A stretch of 17,352 bases of DNA, taken from Thalassovita sp. GTDB lineage: Bacteria; Pseudomonadota; Alphaproteobacteria; Rhodobacterales; Rhodobacteraceae. The notes beneath the pieces are model-generated. The model saw only the letters and a program-made list of their open reading frames with translations. It did no database searches and was not told the origin of the DNA. Both the position numbers and the translations under genes were made by a program. The stretch is taken from positions 1 through 17,352 of the forward strand of contig JARGPB010000032.1 of assembly GCA_029212905.1 (NCBI GenBank). The letters run 5' to 3'. Shown here one piece after another: positions 1 to 7,732 of this stretch (position 1 is the first letter of the stretch; each line of letters opens with the position of its first letter).

Positions 1-405
1 TCGGCTCAGACCAAGGCGATGTCCTCGGTTGCGGGTCCGGTGAAACTGTCGCTGGCTCAGTACCGCGAAATGGCTGCCTTTGCGCAATTTGGTTCGGACC
101 TGGATGCCTCGACTCAGCAGCTGCTGAACCGTGGTGCACGCCTGACCGAACTGATGAAACAGCCGCAGTACTCGCCGCTGACCAACGCTGAAATCGTCTG
201 CGTGATTTATGCCGGTACCAACGGGTTCCTGGACAAAGTCGACGTCAAAGATGTGGGTCGCTTCGAGGCCGGTATGCTGGCGCATCTGCGCAGCAAGCAC
301 GCCGATCTACTGGCGGACATCACCAACAACGACCGTAAAGTCAAAGACGAGCTGGCTGACAAAGTCAAAGCCGCGCTGGACGAATACGCAGCTGACTTCG
401 CTTAA
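1..405 (+). CDS. atpA: F1 ATP synthase subunit alpha, 3' end (partial)
   Basis: This is the C-terminal 134 residues of the F1 alpha subunit; the 5' end lies outside the window and the reading frame is open from base 1. The protein is a non-catalytic nucleotide-binding subunit of the alpha3beta3 ring on the cytoplasmic face of the membrane. The visible part is the C-terminal helical bundle. It contains the family's conserved stretches SSVAGPVKLSLAQYREMAAF and FGSDLDASTQQLLNRG (roughly the 8th to 47th visible residues), which are highly typical of alpha subunits. The stop is TAA at 403-405, and 15 nt separate it from atpG, consistent with a single operon transcript. The Walker motifs of the subunit are upstream and cannot be checked here. 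Confidence 0.97.
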   Translation, partial: SAQTKAMSSVAGPVKLSLAQYREMAAFAQFGSDLDASTQQLLNRGARLTELMKQPQYSPLTNAEIVCVIYAGTNGFLDKVDVKDVGRFEAGMLAHLRSKHADLLADITNNDRKVKDELADKVKAALDEYAADFA

Positions 406-420
406 GGGGGGGATGAGGCA

Positions 421-1296
421 ATGCCAAATCTCAAGGACCTTAAAAACCGGATCTCGAGTGTGAAAAACACGCGGAAGATCACCAAGGCCATGCAGATGGT
501 TGCCGCGGCGAAACTTCGCCGCGCGCAAGAAGCTGCTGAGGCAGGTCGTCCCTACGCAGATCGGTTCAACGCCGTTCTGGGTGGGCTGGCCGCTGGTGTT
601 GGCGGTTCGGACAGTGCTCCGAAACTGCTGAGCGGTACTGGTAGCGATCAAGTTCACCTGCTGGTCGTGATGACTGCTGAACGCGGCCTGTGTGGCGGCT
701 TCAACAGCTCGATTGCAAAAATGGCGCGTGCCGCAGCGGACGATCTGCTGGCGCAGGGCAAGACGGTTAAAATTCTGACTGTCGGTAAAAAAGGCCGCGA
801 ACAGCTGAAGCGATACCTGGGGGATTACTATATCGCCCACGTGGATCTGTCCGAGGTGAAGAACGTCGGTTATGTGAACGCGCAGAGCATCGCGCGCGAC
901 CTGCTGGGCCGCTTTGATGCGGGCGAGTTCGACGTGGCAACGATCTTTTACAACCGCTTCCAGTCGGTGATCAGTCAGATCCCGACCGCGCAGCAGATCA
1001 TTCCTGCCAAGTTCGAAGAGACCGAGGCTGACGCAGCCGCGACTCTCTACGATTATGAGCCGGATGAAGAGGCCGTTCTGGCCGATCTGTTGCCGCGTGG
1101 TGTCGCAACCCAGATCTTCTCGGCTCTGCTGGAAAATGCGGCGTCGGAACAGGGTGCGCGTATGTCCGCAATGGACAACGCAACGCGCAACGCGGGCGAA
1201 ATGATCGACAAACTGACGATTGAGTTTAACCGCTCGCGTCAGGCCGTGATCACCAACGAGCTTATTGAAATCATCTCGGGCGCGGAAGCGCTCTAA
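421..1296 (+). CDS. atpG: F1 ATP synthase subunit gamma
   Basis: The gamma subunit is the central rotor shaft of F1, coupling proton flow through Fo to catalysis in the alpha3beta3 ring. The 291-residue product has the usual family length. It shows the two diagnostic ends: the N-terminal helix beginning MPNLKDLKNRISSVKNTRKI, followed by the KAMQMVAAAKLRRAQ segment, and the C-terminal helix around SAMDNATRNAGEMIDKL ending near NELIEIISGAEAL. These form the antiparallel coiled coil that penetrates the ring. In between, around residues 80-100, is the conserved TAERGLCGGFN stretch. The ATG at 421 is preceded by a purine-rich Shine-Dalgarno AAGGGGGGG (404-412) at the atpA stop. atpD follows after 16 nt, the standard atpAGDC order. 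Confidence 0.98.
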   Translation: MPNLKDLKNRISSVKNTRKITKAMQMVAAAKLRRAQEAAEAGRPYADRFNAVLGGLAAGVGGSDSAPKLLSGTGSDQVHLLVVMTAERGLCGGFNSSIAKMARAAADDLLAQGKTVKILTVGKKGREQLKRYLGDYYIAHVDLSEVKNVGYVNAQSIARDLLGRFDAGEFDVATIFYNRFQSVISQIPTAQQIIPAKFEETEADAAATLYDYEPDEEAVLADLLPRGVATQIFSALLENAASEQGARMSAMDNATRNAGEMIDKLTIEFNRSRQAVITNELIEIISGAEAL

Positions 1297-1312
1297 GAAC
1301 CGGAGACGAAAC

Positions 1313-2737
<1,425 letters not shown>

Positions 2738-2748
2738 GGAGGGCCATT

Positions 2749-3186
2749 ATGGCTGATACTGTTCAATTCGATCTGGTCAGCCCCGAGCGGAGCCTTGCTT
2801 CGCTGGTGGTTGAACAGGTCCAGATCCCGGGTGCGGACGGGGACATGACGGCCATGGCCAATCATGCTCCGACCATCACCACCCTGCGCCCCGGCGTTCT
2901 GCGGATCACCGGGCCGCAAGGCGAGACCGAATATGTTGTGACTGGCGGTTTCGCTGAAATCACGGCCGACGGCATCTCGGTTCTGGCAGAACGTGCGATC
3001 CCGCGCGCTGAGATCACCCAAGAACATCTCGATGAGATGCTCAAGGCGGCCTCGGATGCGTTGGCTCAGGCGAAAGACGTGTTCGTAAACGAACCTGGTC
3101 CAGTCGACGATGCAGCCAAGCTGCTGGCCGACATGGTTGCCATGGGCACACATATCGGGCTGGACCCGAATGTGTCGAACTTCTGA
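2749..3186 (+). CDS. atpC: F1 ATP synthase subunit epsilon
   Basis: The epsilon subunit joins gamma to the c-ring and can inhibit ATP hydrolysis. The product is 145 residues, slightly longer than the E. coli protein. The N-terminal beta-sandwich is clear: VQFDLVSPERSLASLVVEQV, then IPGADGDMTAMANHAPTITTLRPGVLRI, then VTGGFAEITADGISVLAERA at about residues 64-83. The remaining part is the helical hairpin and contains NEPGPVDDAAKL; it is weakly conserved, as expected. The start ATG at 2749 follows a very good Shine-Dalgarno AAGGAGGG (2737-2744) that overlaps the atpD stop. This is the last gene of the operon; a strong intrinsic terminator lies 29 nt after its stop. Confidence 0.97.
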   Translation: MADTVQFDLVSPERSLASLVVEQVQIPGADGDMTAMANHAPTITTLRPGVLRITGPQGETEYVVTGGFAEITADGISVLAERAIPRAEITQEHLDEMLKAASDALAQAKDVFVNEPGPVDDAAKLLADMVAMGTHIGLDPNVSNF

Positions 3187-3214
3187 TCTGGTTCAATCCA
3201 TTGTTGAAATTGAG

Positions 3215-3242
3215 AAAGGCCCCGAACATCGGGGCCTTTTTT
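3215..3242 (+). terminator. Rho-independent terminator of the atp operon
   Basis: A perfect 11-bp stem, AAAGGCCCCGA (3215-3225) with TCGGGGCCTTT (3229-3239), a 3-nt loop and a run of T to 3242. It begins shortly after the atpC stop (3186) and separates the ATP synthase operon from the lectin-like gene. Confidence 0.93.
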
Positions 3243-3243
3243 C

Positions 3244-3272
3244 TTGCCTGGTGCGTTGCTGACCGCAACAAT
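3244..3272 (+). promoter_or_regulatory. Possible promoter with palindromic operator in its spacer
   Basis: TTGCCT (3244-3249) and AACAAT (3267-3272) are 17 bp apart, giving a weak but plausible sigma70-type promoter for the lectin-like gene. The spacer and the start of the -10 are occupied by the 15-bp inverted repeat GTTGC-TGACC-GCAAC (3255-3269). The same repeat with one base changed occurs at 12873-12887. The palindrome is seen directly; the promoter and operator roles are inferred from position. Confidence 0.45.
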
Positions 3273-3308
3273 GGGCGATGCAATTAACTGAGGCGACGCA
3301 CGAATAGA

Positions 3309-3656
3309 ATGAAGATCCTGAACGCCAATTTGATCGCTATTGCGCAGGGAAATACTGACCTGTTCGAAGACTTTTCCACCGGTGGCCCGATGTGGGCTGA
3401 GCAAGGAAACCGGGAGCGGCGGGTCAAGGTGGTGTTCGATACCCCCTTTGCCGAACCGCCAAATATTCACTGCGCGTTGTCGATGTGGGACGTGGACTAT
3501 TCCACCAATGTCCGCGGTGACATTGACACTGCGAAGATTACGAAAAACGGGTTTGAAATTGTGTTCCGCACTTGGGGGAATACGCGTATCGCGCGGGCGC
3601 GGGCCAATTGGATGGCGATCGGGCGCGCTCGCGACGATGATATGTGGGACGTCTAA
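3309..3656 (+). CDS. Small H-type lectin domain-like protein
   Basis: A 115-residue protein whose pattern fits the H-type lectin fold (Pfam H_lectin, as in snail agglutinin and discoidin-type proteins). A strand RRVKVVFDTPFAEPPNIHCALS (positions about 37-58) is followed by the WDVDYSTN stretch, then ITKNGFEIVFRTWGNTRI (about 77-94) and a closing ANWMAIGR strand. These match the family's F-x-x-PP, D-x-D, GF-x-x-x-x-x-TW and W-x-AxG positions. There is no signal peptide or membrane span, so it is predicted cytoplasmic or non-classically exported. Family members bind N-acetylgalactosamine-type glycans; whether this one binds sugar cannot be told. The ATG at 3309 has only a weak GAGG (3290-3293) upstream. 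It lies between two core operons, with its own probable promoter and a possible terminator. Confidence 0.75.
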   Translation: MKILNANLIAIAQGNTDLFEDFSTGGPMWAEQGNRERRVKVVFDTPFAEPPNIHCALSMWDVDYSTNVRGDIDTAKITKNGFEIVFRTWGNTRIARARANWMAIGRARDDDMWDV

Positions 3657-3690
3657 CGCCCGCGCTGTGTCAACACGGGCGCCTTGTTCT
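3657..3690 (+). terminator. Possible terminator after the lectin-like gene
   Basis: CGCCCG (3657-3662) pairs with CGGGCG (3676-3681) directly after the lectin gene's stop codon, followed by the T-rich CCTTGTTCTT. The stem is short, the loop is large with an inner TGT/ACA pairing, and the T run is broken, so it is weak. It sits between the converging lectin and prs genes. Confidence 0.4.
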
Positions 3691-4700
3691 TAGAACTGAC
3701 CTTCGTAGATCGGCTCCAGAGTTTCTGTTTCGAATAGCGACGACACGCTGGTTCCGTTCCAGATATTGAGGATCGCCTGGGCGAACATCGGGGCGGTCGG
3801 CAGGATGCGAATGTTCGGAGTCGCCAGAACCGCAGGGGTCGCCTGGATCGAGTCCGTGATCACCAGAGACTTCATAACGGAATTGGTGATCCGATCGACG
3901 GCTGGACCGGACAGAACACCATGCGAGATATACGAGTGCACCTCGGTTGCGCCATGCTCTAGCAGGATTTCAGCGGCCTTGCACAGGGTGCCGGCGGTGT
4001 CGCACATGTCATCAACAATGATACATTTCTTGCCTTTGACATCCCCGATCACGGTCATTTCCGCAATCTCACCGGGTTTTTCGCGTCGCTTGTCTACGAT
4101 CGACAGCGGGGCATTGATGCGTTTGGCCAGCTCGCGTGCGCGGGCCACGCCGCCAACATCCGGGGATACGACCATGACGTCTTCCATCGCGCCTTCGAAC
4201 TGGGTCTGAATATCCAGCGCAAAGATCGGCGAGGCATAGAGGTTATCAACAGGGATGTCGAAGAAGCCCTGAATCTGAGCTGCGTGCAGGTCAAGTGTCA
4301 GAATGCGTTCAATCCCAGCTTCGACAAGCATATTGGCAACCAGTTTGGCGCTGATCGGTGTGCGGGCCTTGGTGCGGCGGTCCTGGCGGGCGTAGCCGAA
4401 GTAGGGGATCACGGCGGTGATGCGGCTCGCCGAAGAGCGGCGCAGCGCGTCCGCCATGATCAGCAGCTCCATCAGGTTGTCATTTGCAGGGCGCGAGGTC
4501 GATTGGATGATGAACATGTCCTCGCCGCGGACGTTTTCATATACTTCGACAAAGATTTCCTGGTCGTTGAAACGCTCGACACGGGCATCAACCAGCCCGA
4601 TGTTCATGCCCCGGTGAATCGACATGCGACGCGCGATGCCTTTCGCCAGTGGCAGGTTGGCGTTCCCGGAAATCAGTTTCGGTTCATTCAGATTGGGCAT
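3690..4700 (-). CDS. prs: Ribose-phosphate pyrophosphokinase (PRPP synthetase)
   Basis: Makes phosphoribosyl pyrophosphate from ribose 5-phosphate and ATP, the precursor for purines, pyrimidines, histidine, tryptophan and NAD; a cytoplasmic enzyme. From the ATG at 4698-4700 the product is 336 residues and starts MPNLNEPKLISGNANLPLAK. The frame extends to 4763, but the conserved N-terminus and a GGGGAAG Shine-Dalgarno (complement of about 4707-4713) favour this start. Visible motifs are the ATP-binding loop region YFGYARQDRR (100-109), the PRPP synthetase signature DLHAAQIQGFF (137-147) and the ribose-phosphate binding loop IIVDDMCDTAGT (227-238). It is about 20 residues longer than the E. coli enzyme, mainly by small extensions and the C-terminal tail. 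The leader contains a 9-bp tandem repeat. Confidence 0.97.
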   Translation of the reverse strand: MPNLNEPKLISGNANLPLAKGIARRMSIHRGMNIGLVDARVERFNDQEIFVEVYENVRGEDMFIIQSTSRPANDNLMELLIMADALRRSSASRITAVIPYFGYARQDRRTKARTPISAKLVANMLVEAGIERILTLDLHAAQIQGFFDIPVDNLYASPIFALDIQTQFEGAMEDVMVVSPDVGGVARARELAKRINAPLSIVDKRREKPGEIAEMTVIGDVKGKKCIIVDDMCDTAGTLCKAAEILLEHGATEVHSYISHGVLSGPAVDRITNSVMKSLVITDSIQATPAVLATPNIRILPTAPMFAQAILNIWNGTSVSSLFETETLEPIYEGQF

Positions 4701-4716
4701 GTGAGTGCTTCCCCAG

Positions 4717-4738
4717 AGTGGTCGGCCTAAGTGGTCGG
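4717..4738. repeat. Tandem 9-bp direct repeat in the prs leader
   Basis: AGTGGTCGG occurs at 4717-4725 and again at 4730-4738, giving a 13-bp period, 17-38 bases upstream of the prs start on the complementary strand. It could be a regulator site or a leader duplication. No known operator was recognised. Confidence 0.6.
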
Positions 4739-4818
4739 AATGACAGATTCGTGACGTTGACACCGCTTAGCATCTCACTACGGTCAGGCAAAGCTATGCA
4801 CATGGGGGAGAGGCGCAA

Positions 4819-5418
4819 TTGCCACATATTGACTACTATTTTTCGACACTGTCGCCATACGCGTATCTTGCAGGCACACGAGCCGAAGAGATTGCGCAAC
4901 GTCACGGCGCGTCAATCAGGTACAAACCTTTCGATCTGATCGCCGCGTTTCCACGCACCGGGGGGACACCGGCTCCGCAACGCCATCCTTCGCGGATCGA
5001 GTATCGCGGGCAGGCCTTGCCCCGCGCGGCCCGTAAACTGGGAATGGCGCTGAACATGAAGCCCGCCCATTGGCCGATAAACGCAGCGCCATCGTCCTAT
5101 GCGATCATCTCGGCCCAGCAAGCAGGCGGCGGAGACATGGCGGCGCTGGTTCATGGTCTTTTGCGTGCCACCTGGGTCGAGGAGAAAGACATATCGGATG
5201 ACGCGGTCATCGGTGCATGCCTGTCTGCGGCAGGGTTCGACCCCTCGCTGACGCTGACAGGGCTTCTGGAAGGGGCAGAGACCTATTCCAGGAACCTGGA
5301 AGAGGCGGTCGCGGACGGTGTTTTTGGTTCCCCGTTCTATGTTGTGGACAGCGGCCAGAAATTCTGGGGGCAAGATAGCCTGGAAGACCTGGATCTGCAT
5401 TTGCAGGGAAAGCTTTGA
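4819..5418 (+). CDS. DsbA/kappa-GST-fold protein, 2-hydroxychromene-2-carboxylate isomerase type
   Basis: A 199-residue thioredoxin-fold protein of the DsbA-like family that includes 2-hydroxychromene-2-carboxylate isomerase and kappa-class glutathione transferases. The N-terminus MPHIDYYFSTLSPYAYLAG has the family's serine (S12, in SPYAYLA) where DsbA has its CXXC. This points to glutathione-dependent isomerase or transferase chemistry rather than disulfide exchange. The C-terminal GVFGSPFYVVDSGQKFWGQD carries the cis-proline loop (GSPF) and the WGQDxL motif typical of the family. The start is a TTG at 4819 with a strong GGGGGAGAGG (4804-4813) upstream; no nearby ATG would retain the N-terminal motif. 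It is cytoplasmic. The next gene begins 3 nt after its stop, so the two are probably co-translated. The actual substrate is unknown. Confidence 0.85.
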   Translation: MPHIDYYFSTLSPYAYLAGTRAEEIAQRHGASIRYKPFDLIAAFPRTGGTPAPQRHPSRIEYRGQALPRAARKLGMALNMKPAHWPINAAPSSYAIISAQQAGGGDMAALVHGLLRATWVEEKDISDDAVIGACLSAAGFDPSLTLTGLLEGAETYSRNLEEAVADGVFGSPFYVVDSGQKFWGQDSLEDLDLHLQGKL

Positions 5419-5421
5419 CAG

Positions 5422-6237
5422 ATGCCAAAAGATCTGCGTGGGGGATACCCGACGTTCTGGCGCGAATTCGGAGCTGGCCCGCGTGAGGCGCTGATGATTC
5501 ATTGCTCGCTGTCCCATTCCGGCGCTTGGACAGCTTTGGCAGGGGAATTGTCGGATAAGCTGCATATGACGGCGTTCGACATCCCTGGTCATGGGAAATC
5601 AGAGGATTGGGATCATCGAGGGGAATATCAGGCTGTAACGACCGCCATGGCTGCGGATTTCCCAACCGGACCCGTGGATGTCATGGGACATTCGTTTGGG
5701 GCGACAGTTGCGTTGCGCCTTGCGATCGAGCAACCGCATTTGGTTCGGTCTCTGACCCTGATCGAGCCGGTGTTCTTCGCTGTGGCCTATGATGATGTGC
5801 CTGGCCTGCGGGAACGCCAGAATATTATGCAACAGCCCCAGATCGAGGCCGTTGCGCGCGGAGATATGGTCGCGGCCACTCGTGCGTTCAACGCGCTTTG
5901 GGGGGACGACGATATGCCCTGGGACAGTCTGCCCAAGCAGATGCGCATCAACATGATCAAAAGATTCGGCGCCATTCTCAGTGCAGGACCAGCGGTCGAG
6001 GATGACGTGGGCGGAATGCTGAGGCCTGGCAGGATCGAAGGTGTTTCAGTGCCCACTTTGTTGCTGGAGGGCGCGAACTCTCCTGAAGTATTGGGGCTCG
6101 TGAACAAAGGGCTCGCGCGGCGCCTCCTGCAATCCCGGCGCGAGATCCTGCCGGAGTGTGGCCATATGCTTCCGATCACGCATCCGGCCGAGGTCGGCGC
6201 GCTGATCCGCAGGTTCCTTGACGAGGTGCCAGTTTAG
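5422..6237 (+). CDS. Alpha/beta-fold hydrolase
   Basis: A 271-residue alpha/beta hydrolase. The nucleophile elbow is GHSFGA at about 89-94 (Ser91), the conserved DIPGHGKS segment is at 53-60, an oxyanion-side stretch HCSLSHSGAW is at 27-36, and the catalytic histidine is probably H248 in ECGHMLP. The catalytic acid cannot be assigned confidently: the usual position after strand 7 reads LLLEGANSPE, where an Asp is often found. There is no signal peptide, so it is cytoplasmic. It starts 3 nt after the preceding isomerase-like gene, with an AGGGAAAG Shine-Dalgarno (5405-5412) inside that gene's end. Its stop overlaps the convergent threonine aldolase gene by 4 nt. Substrate is unknown; an ester or C-C bond hydrolase are both possible. 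Confidence 0.88.
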   Translation: MPKDLRGGYPTFWREFGAGPREALMIHCSLSHSGAWTALAGELSDKLHMTAFDIPGHGKSEDWDHRGEYQAVTTAMAADFPTGPVDVMGHSFGATVALRLAIEQPHLVRSLTLIEPVFFAVAYDDVPGLRERQNIMQQPQIEAVARGDMVAATRAFNALWGDDDMPWDSLPKQMRINMIKRFGAILSAGPAVEDDVGGMLRPGRIEGVSVPTLLLEGANSPEVLGLVNKGLARRLLQSRREILPECGHMLPITHPAEVGALIRRFLDEVPV

Positions 6238-7280
6238 TCTTGGGTTGCAGCTAGGAACGTGTCGATCTGATCCGCCCCTATCGACCAATCGCAGACGAAC
6301 CGTCCGGTCAGGGGCTCATTGGGGTCTGTGCCGTCCAATGCGCCGCGCGTGATATAATACGTTGCGTCGGCATCGTGTAGCCGTTGGTGCAGCGCGCGAG
6401 GCATGTCCACGAAGGCCATATTCGCCTGTGATGGGTACAGCAGTTCTGCGCCGGGAATCCCCTTTAGGCCGTCGACCAGACGTGCGGCGTTGGCATTGGC
6501 CGTGCGGGCCAAATCCAGCCACAGATCGTCCTGAAGATAGCCCAGCATCTGCGCTGACAAATACCGGTGCTTTGAAAACAGATGCGCACCGCGTTTTCGA
6601 CGCAGCTCGAATTCCCAAGCTTTTTTCGGATCAAAGAAAATCACAGCCTCGACGCCCATACAGCCATTTTTGGTGCCACCAAAGCTGACGGCGTCGATGC
6701 CTGATTTCCAAGTCATTTCGGCGGGTGAACAGTTCAGCGCCACCAGCGCATTCGCAAACCGCGCCCCGTCCATGTAGACTGGCAAGTCGAATTCCCGCGC
6801 GACAGCGGTCAGCTCTTGTAGCTCTTGCAGTGTATAGATTTGCCCGCGTTCGGTCACTTGGGTGATCGACACCGGCCCCCGCTGAGGGCCGTGCACGCCA
6901 CGGTTCTCCTCGGTCAGGATCGAGGCGCGCAGGCTGTCTGGCGTCATCTTGTCTGTGCGACCAACCAAGGTCAGCTTGGCCCCGCCGGAATAGAACTCGG
7001 GCGCGTTGCACTCGTCTTCGTGGATGTGGGCGGTGGGCGTGCAGAACACCGTCTGCCAAGGGGAGCAGAGCGTCGCCAAAGCCAGCGAATTCGCCGCCGT
7101 CCCAGTTGCCACCAGATAGATCGCTGCCTCGGGGGCCTCGAACAGGTCGCGCAGCTGGTCGCGGACCAAACCCATCTGTGGGTCATTTCCATATCCCAGT
7201 GCATAGCCCTGGTTTGCGGCGGTGACTGCGGCCATGATATGCGGATGCACGGGGCCGGAATTGTCAGAAGCGAAAAACAT
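6234..7280 (-). CDS. ltaE: Low-specificity L-threonine aldolase-type PLP enzyme
   Basis: A fold-type I PLP enzyme of the threonine aldolase family, which splits threonine and related beta-hydroxy amino acids to glycine and an aldehyde. The product is 348 residues from the ATG at 7278-7280. The N-terminus MFFASDNSGPVHPHIMAAV is the family's start, so the upstream extension of the frame (to 7313) was not used. Visible are GTGTAANSLAL-like cofactor contacts (ATGTAANSLAL, about 58-68), the histidine region TAHIHEDE (83-90), DGAR (161-164) and the PLP lysine in SFGGTKNG (K194). It is the last gene of the minus-strand run. Its ATG shares one base with the stop of the preceding gene (TGATG), with GAGGAA (complement of 7289-7294) as Shine-Dalgarno. 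Confidence 0.93.
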   Translation of the reverse strand: MFFASDNSGPVHPHIMAAVTAANQGYALGYGNDPQMGLVRDQLRDLFEAPEAAIYLVATGTAANSLALATLCSPWQTVFCTPTAHIHEDECNAPEFYSGGAKLTLVGRTDKMTPDSLRASILTEENRGVHGPQRGPVSITQVTERGQIYTLQELQELTAVAREFDLPVYMDGARFANALVALNCSPAEMTWKSGIDAVSFGGTKNGCMGVEAVIFFDPKKAWEFELRRKRGAHLFSKHRYLSAQMLGYLQDDLWLDLARTANANAARLVDGLKGIPGAELLYPSQANMAFVDMPRALHQRLHDADATYYITRGALDGTDPNEPLTGRFVCDWSIGADQIDTFLAATQD

Positions 7281-7732
7281 CAGACGGGTTCCTCGATAAT
7301 ATGTTCTTCCCAATCGTTTTCATCGATTTCAAACTCAGGGACGGTCATGTTCTGAACTGAGATCCCCGCGCGGTGCACACTGTCCGCATCACCCGAGATC
7401 AGAGGGTGCCAATCGCGCAGCTTTTCACCGTTCCACAGTAATTTATACGCACAGGTCTGGGGCATCCAATACAGGTTTTGCTCCATATTGCCGGGTTTCA
7501 GTACGATGCATTCGGGTACGAACTGGTGCCGGATCTGGTACTGACTGCACTGACACGTGGCATCGTCCAGCAACCGACATGCGACGCGTGTCAGGGCCAC
7601 CTCGCCGGTTTCTTCGTCCTCGAGTTTGTTCAGACAGCATTTCCCGCAGCCGTCGCACAGGGCTTCCCACTCGTCGCGGGACATTTTTGCAAGCGGAACA
7701 GTCTCCCAGAAACGCGAGCGCAACTTGGTCAT
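7280..7732 (-). CDS. YcgN-family (UPF0260) cysteine-cluster protein
   Basis: A 150-residue protein of the YcgN/UPF0260 family, whose biochemical role is unknown. Nine cysteines are present: C26, C29, C32 and C33 in CDGCGKCC, then C52, C60, C62, C75 and C94. This suggests binding of a metal or iron-sulfur cluster; the CxxCxxCC motif is like that of the broader Fe-S/zinc-cluster YkgJ group. There is no signal peptide. The ATG at 7730-7732 overlaps the ribF stop as ATGA and gives the family's N-terminus (MTKLRSRFWETVPLAKMSRD). The frame's upstream extension to 7765 lies inside ribF and is not needed. Length and end agree with E. coli YcgN. Translational coupling to ribF and ltaE implies one transcript. 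Confidence 0.92.
   Translation of the reverse strand: MTKLRSRFWETVPLAKMSRDEWEALCDGCGKCCLNKLEDEETGEVALTRVACRLLDDATCQCSQYQIRHQFVPECIVLKPGNMEQNLYWMPQTCAYKLLWNGEKLRDWHPLISGDADSVHRAGISVQNMTVPEFEIDENDWEEHIIEEPV

Noticed and set aside
4757..4762. A perfect TTGACA in the prs/isomerase divergent region
   Set aside because: No acceptable -10 lies 15-19 bp downstream, so it was not called a promoter.
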